This document shows, one piece after another, positions 15,926 through 26,100 of a DNA stretch of 64,000 nt. The position numbers and the translations under genes were made by a program. Positions within the stretch are counted from its first letter, which is position 1; every line of letters begins with the position of its first letter. The notes under the pieces were generated by a model. The model was given only the letters and a program-made list of their open reading frames with translations, did not search any database and had not been told where the DNA came from. The stretch comes from an uncultured Holophagaceae bacterium (GTDB lineage: Bacteria; Acidobacteriota; Holophagae; Holophagales; Holophagaceae), in contig CAISFO010000047.1 in the NCBI GenBank assembly GCA_903884655.1, positions 1 through 64,000 of the forward strand, in the 5' to 3' direction.

Positions 15926-17755
15926 ATGCCTTGGTCTTTGACACGAAGGCAATTGATCCTGGCCATCGGCCTGACTGGGCTTGCGCTGGGAACAGGGGCA
16001 TACCTGAAGGTCCGCCGCGATGTAGGCCGCGCCCTGGAAGGACCGCTGCGGAACTCGGCGCCGCTGCAATTCGTTCCCCTGACCCGCGTCGACCATCCGC
16101 TCATCCGCTGGGGTGGGGCAGACGTGGAGGGCGTGGCACTCACATCAGCCTCGCTGATCACCGCCGGTGCCTTCGGCGTGGCCGACGAACAGGGCGACCT
16201 GGGCCGCAGCCTGCCCACCCTCCGGGTCAAAGCCCTCGCCGCCTGGCGGGATCATGCGGTTGTGGGCCTCGAGTCCGGTGGTCTGTTCCTCTTCCGTGAA
16301 GGCCAGTGGGAGGAACTGCGTACGGGGTTCGGCACTCTGCACATCCGTGCGCTGTCCGAGGGGCCGGGCGGAGAACTATGGATCGGTGCCCGCGAAGGCC
16401 TCTACCGGGGCGCCTGGGGTGCCAGCACCCTGGACCGTGTGGACCCTGCGCCGGTCAAGGCTCTCGCCATCGGTGCAGGGGGCGCTGTGTTCGCGGGCGG
16501 AGAGGAGGGACTACGCCGGGTCGAAGGATTCAGATCGACGATCGTGGCCACACCGGATCCCTGGATCGAGTGGGTGAGTGTTGCTGGGCGGGAACTGGCA
16601 GTGGTCACGCCCCTGGGACTTGCCCGGGGGCCGGTGGACGGCGTGCTCTCGGCCCTGTCAGGTGCCGAGGATGCCAGCGACGCGGCAGTCCACGGCACCC
16701 AGCTGTTCGCCGTGGCACAGGGCCGGCTGCTGCGGTTCGAACCCAGCGGTCAGGTCTCGGAGGAACGGTTGCCCGCCCCCGTCCGCCGCGTCTTCACCAG
16801 CCAAAACGTGCTCTTCGCAGACACCACCCGGGGGCTCTTCCGTCGCGCCGGCGCCGGTTGGATGCTGGCCCGTCCGCGCCCGGAATCCTTCCCCCCGGGA
16901 CCCAGCCATGTAAACGCCCTCGCCATGCTGGAATCGCGGCTGGTGGTGGGCCTCTTCAACGGCGGCCTGGTACTGGGTGAATCGGCCGGGCAGGACAAGA
17001 CCCCATCCTTCAGGTGGTCCTCCGTTCCCGGCAGCGCCGCCTGGGGCGTGAATGCGCTGCTGAATGGCGGGGGCAGCCTCTACGTGGCGAGCCTGCGCGG
17101 GGCCTCCCACTTCGACGGTCACAACCTGCGGCCAGTAGAAGGTGGCGAGTCCGGTGCGGCCTTCTCCCTGGCGCCCACCTTGGGTGGTGTCGCCGTGGGT
17201 TTTGGCCAGGGCGTCATGCTGCCGGGTGGGCGATTCCTTTCCGCTTTCCATGGCCTGCCAGGCAACCAGGCTCTGGCCCTGGCGGGGGGTGAGCAACTGT
17301 TCGTGGGCACCCCTACGGGCCTGGGCGCCATCACGGGCAACCGCGTGGCCTGGCGGGTCCTGGCGGGCGAGGGCAAGCTGCCCCATCCCTGGATCACGGC
17401 CCTCCACCTGCGCGGCGAGGAACTCTTCATCGGCACCTACGGCGGCGGTGTGGTCCGCCGCATGGCGGCCAAGGCGAATCCCAGTGGCCCGGGCCAGTTC
17501 GAATCCTTCCCAGAGACGGAAGGCTTCAAGATCAATACGGGCTGTCTGGTGGAAGCTGGCGGCCGCCTCTACCTGGGCACCGACGGCAAGGGGCTCTACC
17601 GACTCAGCACCGACGGCCACCGTTTCCTGCCCGTGCGCCTGCCCTTGCCCTCTCCCCGCATCACCGCGATCCTGCCTGGCAAAGATGTGCTCTACGTCGG
17701 TACCGACGAAGGGCTCGCCCGCATCAATCTTCCCCTTTCGGATGAAGGTGCCTGA
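15926..17755 (+). CDS. Beta-propeller-like exported protein
   Basis: A 609-residue protein. Residues 1-25 contain TRRQLILAIGLTGLALGTG, a hydrophobic export signal with a twin Arg that could use Tat. The rest is repeated 35-50-residue blades such as ELWIGAREGLYRG, RLVVGLFNGGLVLG, GGSLYVASLRGASHFDG, EELFIGTYGGGVVRR, GRLYLGTDGKGLYRLS and VLYVGTDEGLARI, typical of the two-component-regulator propeller. It carries no receiver, kinase or DNA-binding domain. It opens the envelope gene cluster and ends two bases before the VIT/VWA gene. The start ATG at 15926 has a weak ribosome site; a hairpin and a run of eight T precede it. Confidence 0.75.
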   Translation: MPWSLTRRQLILAIGLTGLALGTGAYLKVRRDVGRALEGPLRNSAPLQFVPLTRVDHPLIRWGGADVEGVALTSASLITAGAFGVADEQGDLGRSLPTLRVKALAAWRDHAVVGLESGGLFLFREGQWEELRTGFGTLHIRALSEGPGGELWIGAREGLYRGAWGASTLDRVDPAPVKALAIGAGGAVFAGGEEGLRRVEGFRSTIVATPDPWIEWVSVAGRELAVVTPLGLARGPVDGVLSALSGAEDASDAAVHGTQLFAVAQGRLLRFEPSGQVSEERLPAPVRRVFTSQNVLFADTTRGLFRRAGAGWMLARPRPESFPPGPSHVNALAMLESRLVVGLFNGGLVLGESAGQDKTPSFRWSSVPGSAAWGVNALLNGGGSLYVASLRGASHFDGHNLRPVEGGESGAAFSLAPTLGGVAVGFGQGVMLPGGRFLSAFHGLPGNQALALAGGEQLFVGTPTGLGAITGNRVAWRVLAGEGKLPHPWITALHLRGEELFIGTYGGGVVRRMAAKANPSGPGQFESFPETEGFKINTGCLVEAGGRLYLGTDGKGLYRLSTDGHRFLPVRLPLPSPRITAILPGKDVLYVGTDEGLARINLPLSDEGA

Positions 17756-17757
17756 TC

Positions 17758-20115
17758 ATGCGTCCACTTCTGGGGTCCCTCCTATGTCTTGTTGCCGCCG
17801 CCCTGTCGCCCCTGCGGGCCCAGGCGGGTCTGCTCGTGCCCACCAGCACCGGGCGGCCCGATGCGAAGGTGCTATCGCTCCGCGAAATGAACATCGATAT
17901 CGGCATCGCCAGGGGCTACGCCCGCGTGAATGTGCGACAGGTGTTCGAGAACCACACCTCCGCCATCCAGGAGGGCACCTATCGCTTCGCCCTGCCGGCC
18001 TCGGCGGCCGTGGGTGATTTCGCCATCTGGGATGGCCTCCAGCGTATTCCCGGCGTGATCCTGGAAAAGAAGCGGGCCCGCTCCATCTACCAGGAACTCA
18101 CCCGTCAGCGCATCGATCCCGGCCTGCTCCAGCAGGGGGAAGAGGACGATGGCACGCCCGGTGACGGCCGCTCCACGCGGCCTTCCGGCGGAGCATTGTT
18201 TTCGGTGACGGTGGCACCCATCCCCGCCCATGCCACCAAGCGCCTGGAACTGCAGTTCCAGGAGGAAGTGCCCTTCATCGGCGGCATTGGCGAGTTCCGG
18301 CTGGTGCTGCGTCCCCCCGATGGTGAGGCCCCGGTGGCCCGCCACCTCACGGTGAAGATCACCCTGACGGATGGCAGCTTCGAACCCGTGGCGACGGGGC
18401 TGGCCCTGGCGTCCAGCGACGGCGGCGCCGCCTTCACGGGCGAGAACGTCCATCTCGATCGCGATCTGGTCCTGCGGATCCGCCCCAAGGGTGGAGACGC
18501 TCTGCGCCTCACGGCCTTTCGCAACCCGGAGGGCATCCTGCCCGAAGGCCTGGCCCTGGCACCCTGGGAACGGCCGTCGGAGATTCCGCCGGAGAAGGAT
18601 GGCTTCTTCCTGCTGGAGGCCCTGCCACCGCCAGGGGTGAAACCCGGGATCGGGGCCAAGGCGGGACCAGCTGAACCCAAGCGCCCTTCCCAGTCCCTGG
18701 CCATTCTCTTTGACACCTCGCTGAGCCATCGCTGGGCCGGACTCGAAACCGCCTATGGTCACCTCGTGCGGGTGCTGCAGTCCATGAACAGTGGCGACCG
18801 GTTCGCCCTCATCCCCTACGACCGCACCCCGGCCGAGGGTGTGCGTCTCCGGCCCGCCACCGCCCAGGATATCGAAGCCGAGCTCACGGCTCTGCGGGCC
18901 CGGGCTCTGGGCCCCGGGGCCAACCTCAGTGCCGCCGTTTCCTCGGCCCGCAGGCTGGTGGGCGATCAGGGCCGCATCCTGCTGCTCACCAGCGGACAGG
19001 GCAGTCCGGGCTCCAAGGCCCTGCGCGGCTTCCTGGGGGTCACGGCCCTCTTCACGGCCGTGACCGCGGGCGAAGCGGGCGAGTCCCTCCGCGCCGCCTC
19101 GGTCCAGGTGCTGTCCAACACTGCCACGGAGATCGAGGAAGACCTCTTCTTCAAGCGCCTGCTGGCCCCCGCGGAAGCCGCCGAAGCCGCCCCGAAGAAG
19201 CCGGACGGCGGCCCCGTTCCTTTCACCGTCACCGGCGGCGACGCCAAACTGCGGCACATCTACCCCGTTCTCGTGCAGCCCCTGGAGCCCGGCAGCCTGT
19301 CGGCCTGGGTGGGCCGTTACGCGGTGCCCCAGCCGAAGGTGCGGGTGGAACTGGCCTCTGCGCTTTTCCAGGGCGGTAGGCAGGGAATCGATACCGCCTT
19401 CCCCGAAAAAGCCCTGGAGGCCCGGGATCTGCCCCGCCGCTGGGCCCGCGCCCGGGTGGACGACCTGCTGGCCCGCATCGAGGCCGAGGGCGAGCGCCGG
19501 GAATGGGTGGACGAGATCATCGCGCTCTCCAAGCGCTACAAGTTCATCACGCCCTACACGGCCTTCCTGGCCGCGCCCCGCTCACTGCTGCGTCCCCGCC
19601 GCATCCAGCCCGGTGATCCAGTGCTCCGCGTGGAGTGCGATGACGGCACCACCGCCGTCACGGCGCTCTTCCCCTTCGGCCTGAAGCTGGATCTGGTGCA
19701 CCGACCCGGATCGAACCTGTGGGAAGGGCGCTTCCTGGTGCCCGAGGGCCTGAAGGATGGCCGCTATCCGGTGCGCATCCTGCTGCGGGACCGCAGCGGC
19801 GCCCGCCTCAGCGAAACCAAACACTACGTGCTCGATGGCAAGGCCCCGGAGATCCAGCCCCTGCTGCCGGCTTCCGTGCAAGCCGGCGACGTGCTCCGGG
19901 TGGAGGCCCGCACCGATGAGGATGTGGTGTTCCTCACGGCCCGCCTGGGAGACGGCCCGCCGGTGCCGCTGCGCTGGGACCCGGTCTCGAAACGCAGCGT
20001 GGGGCTCCTGCGCATCCCCGCCGAAACCCGCGGGGGCCAGGAGGTCTTCTTCGAAGCCGTGGACGCCGCCAAGAACCGCGGCTTCGCCCGCACCACCGTG
20101 GAGGTGAAGCCATGA
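17758..20115 (+). CDS. VIT and von Willebrand factor A domain protein
   Basis: A 785-residue secreted protein. Residues 1-23 are a signal peptide (MRPLLGSLLCLVAAALSPLR). Residues 40-170 are a VIT domain (INIDIGIARGYARVNVRQVF-like opening, then GVILEKKRARSIYQELTRQRIDPG, as in inter-alpha-trypsin inhibitor proteins). A VWA domain follows at about 310-450, with an intact MIDAS start DTSLS at D319, expected to bind a divalent metal and a protein ligand. The C-terminal third (about 590-785) has beta-rich repeats. It ends with ATGA over the giant gene, so the two are coupled. It lies in an operon with a PBP-SpoIID fusion, which suggests a role in envelope or peptidoglycan processes. Confidence 0.85.
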   Translation: MRPLLGSLLCLVAAALSPLRAQAGLLVPTSTGRPDAKVLSLREMNIDIGIARGYARVNVRQVFENHTSAIQEGTYRFALPASAAVGDFAIWDGLQRIPGVILEKKRARSIYQELTRQRIDPGLLQQGEEDDGTPGDGRSTRPSGGALFSVTVAPIPAHATKRLELQFQEEVPFIGGIGEFRLVLRPPDGEAPVARHLTVKITLTDGSFEPVATGLALASSDGGAAFTGENVHLDRDLVLRIRPKGGDALRLTAFRNPEGILPEGLALAPWERPSEIPPEKDGFFLLEALPPPGVKPGIGAKAGPAEPKRPSQSLAILFDTSLSHRWAGLETAYGHLVRVLQSMNSGDRFALIPYDRTPAEGVRLRPATAQDIEAELTALRARALGPGANLSAAVSSARRLVGDQGRILLLTSGQGSPGSKALRGFLGVTALFTAVTAGEAGESLRAASVQVLSNTATEIEEDLFFKRLLAPAEAAEAAPKKPDGGPVPFTVTGGDAKLRHIYPVLVQPLEPGSLSAWVGRYAVPQPKVRVELASALFQGGRQGIDTAFPEKALEARDLPRRWARARVDDLLARIEAEGERREWVDEIIALSKRYKFITPYTAFLAAPRSLLRPRRIQPGDPVLRVECDDGTTAVTALFPFGLKLDLVHRPGSNLWEGRFLVPEGLKDGRYPVRILLRDRSGARLSETKHYVLDGKAPEIQPLLPASVQAGDVLRVEARTDEDVVFLTARLGDGPPVPLRWDPVSKRSVGLLRIPAETRGGQEVFFEAVDAAKNRGFARTTVEVKP

Positions 20116-23100
20116 GCCTCGATCGGACGATCGCGATGGCCCACCGCTGGATGGGCCGCGCCAAGGCCTTCAAATCCCTCCACGCCGCCGCCGTGGTGGG
20201 CTTGGCCGTTGCGGGAATCGCCGCCACCCAGGTGCCCTGGACCGAGCTCACCGAGGCCGACTGGATCTACGCCCTGGCCACGCGGTACTCCCTGGTGGAA
20301 GGCCACCGGGTGCACTACCCCACGCCCACAGCCGAGCTGGCCAGACTCCTGGAAGGGCGCTCAGAAACAGCCGCCCTGCGCCACCTGGCCGATGCCCGCC
20401 TGAACCTGGGTGACCGCCAGGGGGCGCTGGCCGCCATGGAGAAGTGGGCCTCCGCCGAAGGGCCCCAGGCCTGGGACGAGACGGCTCGCTGGGCCGCCGG
20501 TCACCGGGAGATGGCCGCGGCCTTCCGGGCCGCCGACAAGGCCCTGCTGGGCCTGCCCACAGAAGCCCGGCATGCCCTCGCCGACCAGCGCATCCAGTGG
20601 GCGGACCTCCATCCGGAAGCCGCCGATGCCCTCGCCCTGCGCAAGGCCCGGGTGGCCCTCTTCCCCCAGGATGCGCAGGCGCTGGAGGACTATGTCCGCG
20701 CCCTGGAGAAGGCCAACCGTCTGCCTGAAGCCGATCAGGTCCTGGCCGGTGGTCAGGCCCTGGCCCCGGAACGGCGTCTGCTGCTGCGGGCTGATCTGCT
20801 CACGGCCCACGGGGATCACCGAGGCGCCTTCCAGGTGCTGGATGCGGCGGTTGCCGAGCCCTGGAGCATGGATTTCCGCCGGGCCTTCGTGGTCCGGGTG
20901 GACAAGGGTGCGCCCACCGCGCCCGCCGCCTGGCGCGCCGCCCTAGAGGCCCGCTTTGATGCCGGGGCCCTCGTGCGCCTTGCGACCTACTTCGAGGGGC
21001 AGGGCCGCGGCGATGCTCAGGCGGACCTGCTGCGCCAGGTGGACCGCCGCTATGGCAAGGACCTGGGTCGCAAGGAACAGCTGCTGATGGCACGCCTCCA
21101 TGGCGAGATCGACGCCATTCCGGAGGCCTTCCGGGCCCGCCTGGCGGCGGCCAACCAGGCTACGGCCGAGGAGCAGACCCGGGACCTCGCGGCGCTCGCG
21201 CACCTCGCCCTCAAGGCGGGGGGACGACCCCTGGCCTGGGGCACCTACAACGACGAGTCCTACAAGTGGGTGGCGAACCTCGACCGCACCCCCGGCTTCT
21301 GGACCGGTGGGATCTCACTGCTCCTCACCGGGGAGGACTGGAAGGCGGTTCTGGAGCGCCTGGAGAACGAAAGCCTGCCGGATCGCACCTTCACTGCGGC
21401 GCGCCTCCTTTCTGATGAACTGGTGCGCCGCGCGTCTCGACATGCGGAGCTGCCGGCCCTGCGGGTGGCCCTCATGAACAAGCACCTGGAACGGGGCGAA
21501 GGCTCGGCGGCCCTGGCCCTCCTGCCCCTGGTGGAATCCGCCGCGCCTGCCGTGGCCGACGAGGCCCGCCGGCTGGCCCTGCTGGCCGCCCGGCAGGTGC
21601 GGGTTCCGCTGACGGAGGAACTCCGCCTTTTCAGGGCGCGCCTGAAGTACCTGGCACCTGACGGTTCTCGGCCCATGGGGGCAGGGCCAGGGTCCCAGTT
21701 CAGCACCGCCGGGGATGCGCAGGAAGACGAAGAGGTCCCGGGTGAAGAGGGCGGTGAGGCCCGCCCCTGGGTTCACCAGCCCCGCAAATCCCAGGGCCAG
21801 AACTATCCCTACCTGCTGGAGGAGGGGCTTGCCCGCCTGGACCACCTGAACCCGGATCACCGGGCCTCCCTCGACCTGATCCTCGGCGAGCTGGACCGCC
21901 TGCCCGACGATGAGAACCTCTGGCTCCACCTGGCCGCTCGCCTCAGCACCTGGAACCTGGATGACGAGCTGGGCCCCCGTTTCGACCGTGCCCTCAAGCG
22001 GTTCCAGGGCCCCGGCATCTGGGACATGGCCGCCCGCTGGTACGCCCGCCGGGACCAGCAGCAGAACCTCCGCGCCCTAGCCCAGTCCGTGGCGGACCGC
22101 TTCCGGGGCGCCGCGATCTTCAGCAAGCTCAGCGGCTCCGGAAATGTGCGGGTGGCCGTGCCCGACCAGCCTGCCGTGGGTGGCCGCGTGCGGCTGGTGC
22201 TCTGGGCGGACTGGGTGCGCCTCAAGGCCCTGGAGCGGTTCCCCCACAGTCCCACGGTGGTGCGCGAGGCCCAGCGCCTGGTGGCCATGAGCTCCTGGGA
22301 GAGGCGGTTCGATCCCGGGAAGGAAGCCAAGAAGGACTACACCGTCACCATCGCTCCCGACGCCCTGCTGGAGGAGCGCCACTGGGCCATCCTCTTCGTG
22401 GACGCCGGCCAGCGCGAGGCCTTCTTCGTCGAGGCCATGCGGCAGGGCCATCTGGAGGCGCGGCTCCTGGAGCTCGAGGCCAGGAAGGATCGCACCCCCG
22501 TGGAGGACCAGGTCCTGTTCGAAGGGTGGTCGCGGCTCTCCCGCTTCGAGCGGGCCATGGCCCCGGGCGATCGCCTGGCGGCCAGCTATCCCGGCGACGG
22601 GGACCTCGCCCACCGGGTGCTGTCCCTGCACCGTTCCCTCAACGGCCTGGAAACCTCTCATGCGGGGCCCGCCCTGGCCCTCGTGGCCCGCACGGCCCCG
22701 GCATTGGAAGACCCCAGCGCGCTCTGGACGGAGCTGGGCGAGCTGGAAGAGGATCGCGGCCGTCCCGACGCGGCCATGGACATCTGGAAACACCTCGCCG
22801 ATGGCGAAGCCCGCAATCCCCGGCGCGTCGCTGAATGGGCCACGCTGCTCTGGGACTACCACCACGACAAGGAGGCCCTCGCAGTCGTGGAGGAGGGCCG
22901 CCAGCGCCTCAACCGGCCGAAGTTCTTCGCCTTCGAAACCGGCGTGTTGCGGGAGAACCTGAAGGACCTGGATGGCGCCGTGCGGGAATACCTCAGCGCC
23001 CTCCGGCCCGAGGAGGCCAGCGGCTTCGACTGGTTCGAGCAGGATCAGCGCTCCCTGCGCCGCCTGGCGCAGCTGCTGGCCCGGGAGCAAGTCTTCCGGA

Positions 23101-26100
23101 TTGTCGAAGCCCGCATCAAGGGTCTGCGGCCCGGCGTGGCCGAAGACGAGCGGGCCCTCGCCGGCTACTACCCCCTGGCGGGCATTGAACCGCCGGCCCC
23201 CGGCTTCGATTGGGATGCAGACACCTGGATCGACAACATGGACCTGCCCAACGATCCGGTGGGCCGCGCCCAGCGCGAGGACCGCAAGGTGGCCGAGCGG
23301 CCCAGGGAATACGACGCCGTCAAGCGCATCGGCGATCTCCTCCTGGAAAAGACGCGGGAGATGGCCCCGAAGGCCACCGTGGTTGAATTCGTGAATGCCG
23401 CCGAGACCTGGAGCCACCGGCTCGCCCAGGCCCGTTGGACCCCGGACCAGGTGGTGACATTCCAGGGCAGCCTCATGGCCCGCCGGGCTGCGCTGGCGAC
23501 TTCGGAGGAGGACCGCATCCAGAAGGACATGGCCCGTGCCGATTTCCTCGCCGGGAAGGGCCGCGCGGCCGAGGCCGATGCGGTGTGGGCTTCCCTGGAT
23601 GCGCGCATCGGGGCGCTGCCCGAAGGCACCGTCCGTCTGAAGGCCGAGGCCGGTCGCGCGGCCTACATCGAGCGGGCCAAAGGTGCGGATGCCGCGGCCC
23701 AGGACTGGCGGCGCATCACCACCCGGTATCCCTGGAGCCTGGGGCTCCTGGAGGATCGCCTGGCCTTCCTGCAGCGCGTGAACAGGGGTGATGAGGCCCG
23801 GGCCACCCTGGAGGGCGTGCTGCCCAGGGCCGCCACCGGCCACCGGGAACCACTGCTGGAGCGGCTAACCCAGGACTGCCTGACGGCCAATGATCTGCCC
23901 CGGGCCCGCCGGGCGGTGCTGCTGCTGCTGGGCACCGAAGGCCTGTCCGAGGCCCGTCGGCTCGGAGCCATCCACCTCCTGGCCCGGCTGTCCCTCAAGG
24001 AGAACCCGGCCTGGGATCCCTATGCCCTGGCCAAGGTCGAGGCCGCCAGGCTGAAACCCGAATTCCATGCGGAGCTCTACCACAGCCTCGCGCGCGCGGT
24101 GGATCTGGAAGGAGGCACGGGCCCCGTCCCGGGGCTCTGGATCGAGGCCCTCAACCGACGTACAGAGCGGTCCTGGGTGGAGGCCGCCTCTCGTTCCGCC
24201 CGCCGCGCCGGCAAGGGCCCGGAGTTTCTCGCCTTCTTCGAGAAGCAGCTGCAGCGCAGCCCCCGGGACATGCGCTGGGCTGTGGCGGTGCGGGATATCC
24301 GGACCGCCTACCACGATGTGGACGGCGCCCTGGCGGCGGCCAGGGCCGCCGTGGCCGTGCGCCCCGAGAAGGAGATCCTCTGGCGTGAGGCTGTGGATCT
24401 GCTGGTGCGGGCCGATCGTCCCGCCGAGGCCGCCGACTTCCTCGATGGCTGGAACCGTCCCCGCCTCGCCGATGAAGGCGTGGCCCGCTGGCGCAGCCAG
24501 CTCTATGCCCAGGCCGGGGACGGCGCCAGGGCCTTGGCCATTGAACAGGCGGCGCTCGCCGCCTTCTCCCGTGGCACCGAGGGGAGCGCCGATGAATTCC
24601 AGAGCCGCCGGAGCCGGGCTGCGGAACGCCTGCTGGACCTTGGTTACCCCGATCTCGCCCTGCGGCTGCTCTCTGCGAAGAACGACGCCAAGGACCTGGT
24701 GACCAGCCGCCTGTCGGCGGACCGCCAGGCCCAGATCGCCCTGCTCAACAACCAGTTCCTGCGCCTTCTGGTCAGTACTGGCGATGCAAGCCAGCGGACG
24801 AACCTTGCCCGGGCCCTGTCCCGGTACGGACGCGGGGAGCAGCGCGAGGAGGTGTTGAACCAGCTTCTGCGGCTCATCTGGCCCCGCGAGGGCAAGCCCT
24901 CCGACAAGATCCTGACCAGCTGGTGGCCCTTCGTCCAGAATGCTGACCTGGAGGAGCCACTCCGCATGGTCCTGGCCCAGCGGCTGGTGGCCACCCGGCC
25001 CGGTCCCTGGCAGGCGGCGCCTACTGTGGCCTTCGTCCAGTCGGTCAGTGCCTCCGTGGTGGTCAGCAAGGTCCTGAACAACAACCGCTGGTGGGAGTTG
25101 CAGACGCCGGATGTGGAGGGGCTCTGGGTTCGGGAGTTGGCCCGCCGGGACCGGGGCGAAGAGCTGCTGGCCTTTGTGGAGCCCTATTGGCGCGCCATGA
25201 TGAGCCAAGTGAAGGACCCGCTTGGAAAAGGGATTTCGGCCGACACGCCTCGCTGGTCCTGGTCCCTGTGGCTGGATGATCCCCGGGTCCTCGCGGTCTG
25301 GGCCCGGACCGCTGCGCTTCATCCCGACAAGGTGAAAGACCTTTCAGACGTCATGAGCAACCGCGTCCTCTGGGACCGGTTCTGGGTGCTGGCCGCCCGC
25401 CGGTGGAAGCCGGAGCCGCTGCTGGCGATGCTTGCCCAGGACACACGCCTAGCCTGGTTCCGCTTCTGGGAACCCGCGCTGCAGGCCCAGGATCCTGTGC
25501 TGGTCGCCCGGCACCGGGTCATCGAACAGGTGACCACGGCCCTGGGGCGCCTCGTGCAGGGTGCGCCCGACGCCGTGAAGGATCCCCTCATCGCCCGCCT
25601 GCGGGGGCCCCAGACCGTGGGCGAAGTGCTGGGCAAGGACAGCCAGTGGGTGTGGCCCGAGTTCACCCCCCGCCGCGACAACCGGGGTAAGCTCCGCGAA
25701 GATGGCGACGATCGCATCATCGGTCAGGGCGTGGACCAGGGCCGCGTCCCCGGCGCGCTGTGGGGTGATCGGCCCGGCGAGGCCTGGTATGTGCTGGAGG
25801 CCCTGGCCCGGCACCGCCAGGGGGACTCCACAGCGCCCTACCTGCCCCTGGACGCCCCTCAGCGGGGCGGCGAAACGAACCGCACTCTGTTGGCCATGCG
25901 CATGGCACGAGCGGAGCAGAACCTGCCCCTCGCCGTGGAGATCATGGGCCGTCGGCCCGGAGCTGCCAACGACCGCACCTGGCTGGAGGGCAAGGTGACC
26001 CTCCTCGTGGCCGCCCACCAGCGGGACCAGGCCGCCGAAGCCTTCAGCGCCTACGTAGTGGCCGCCCAGGCCAGGCTCAGCGTGGACGACTTCCGCAACC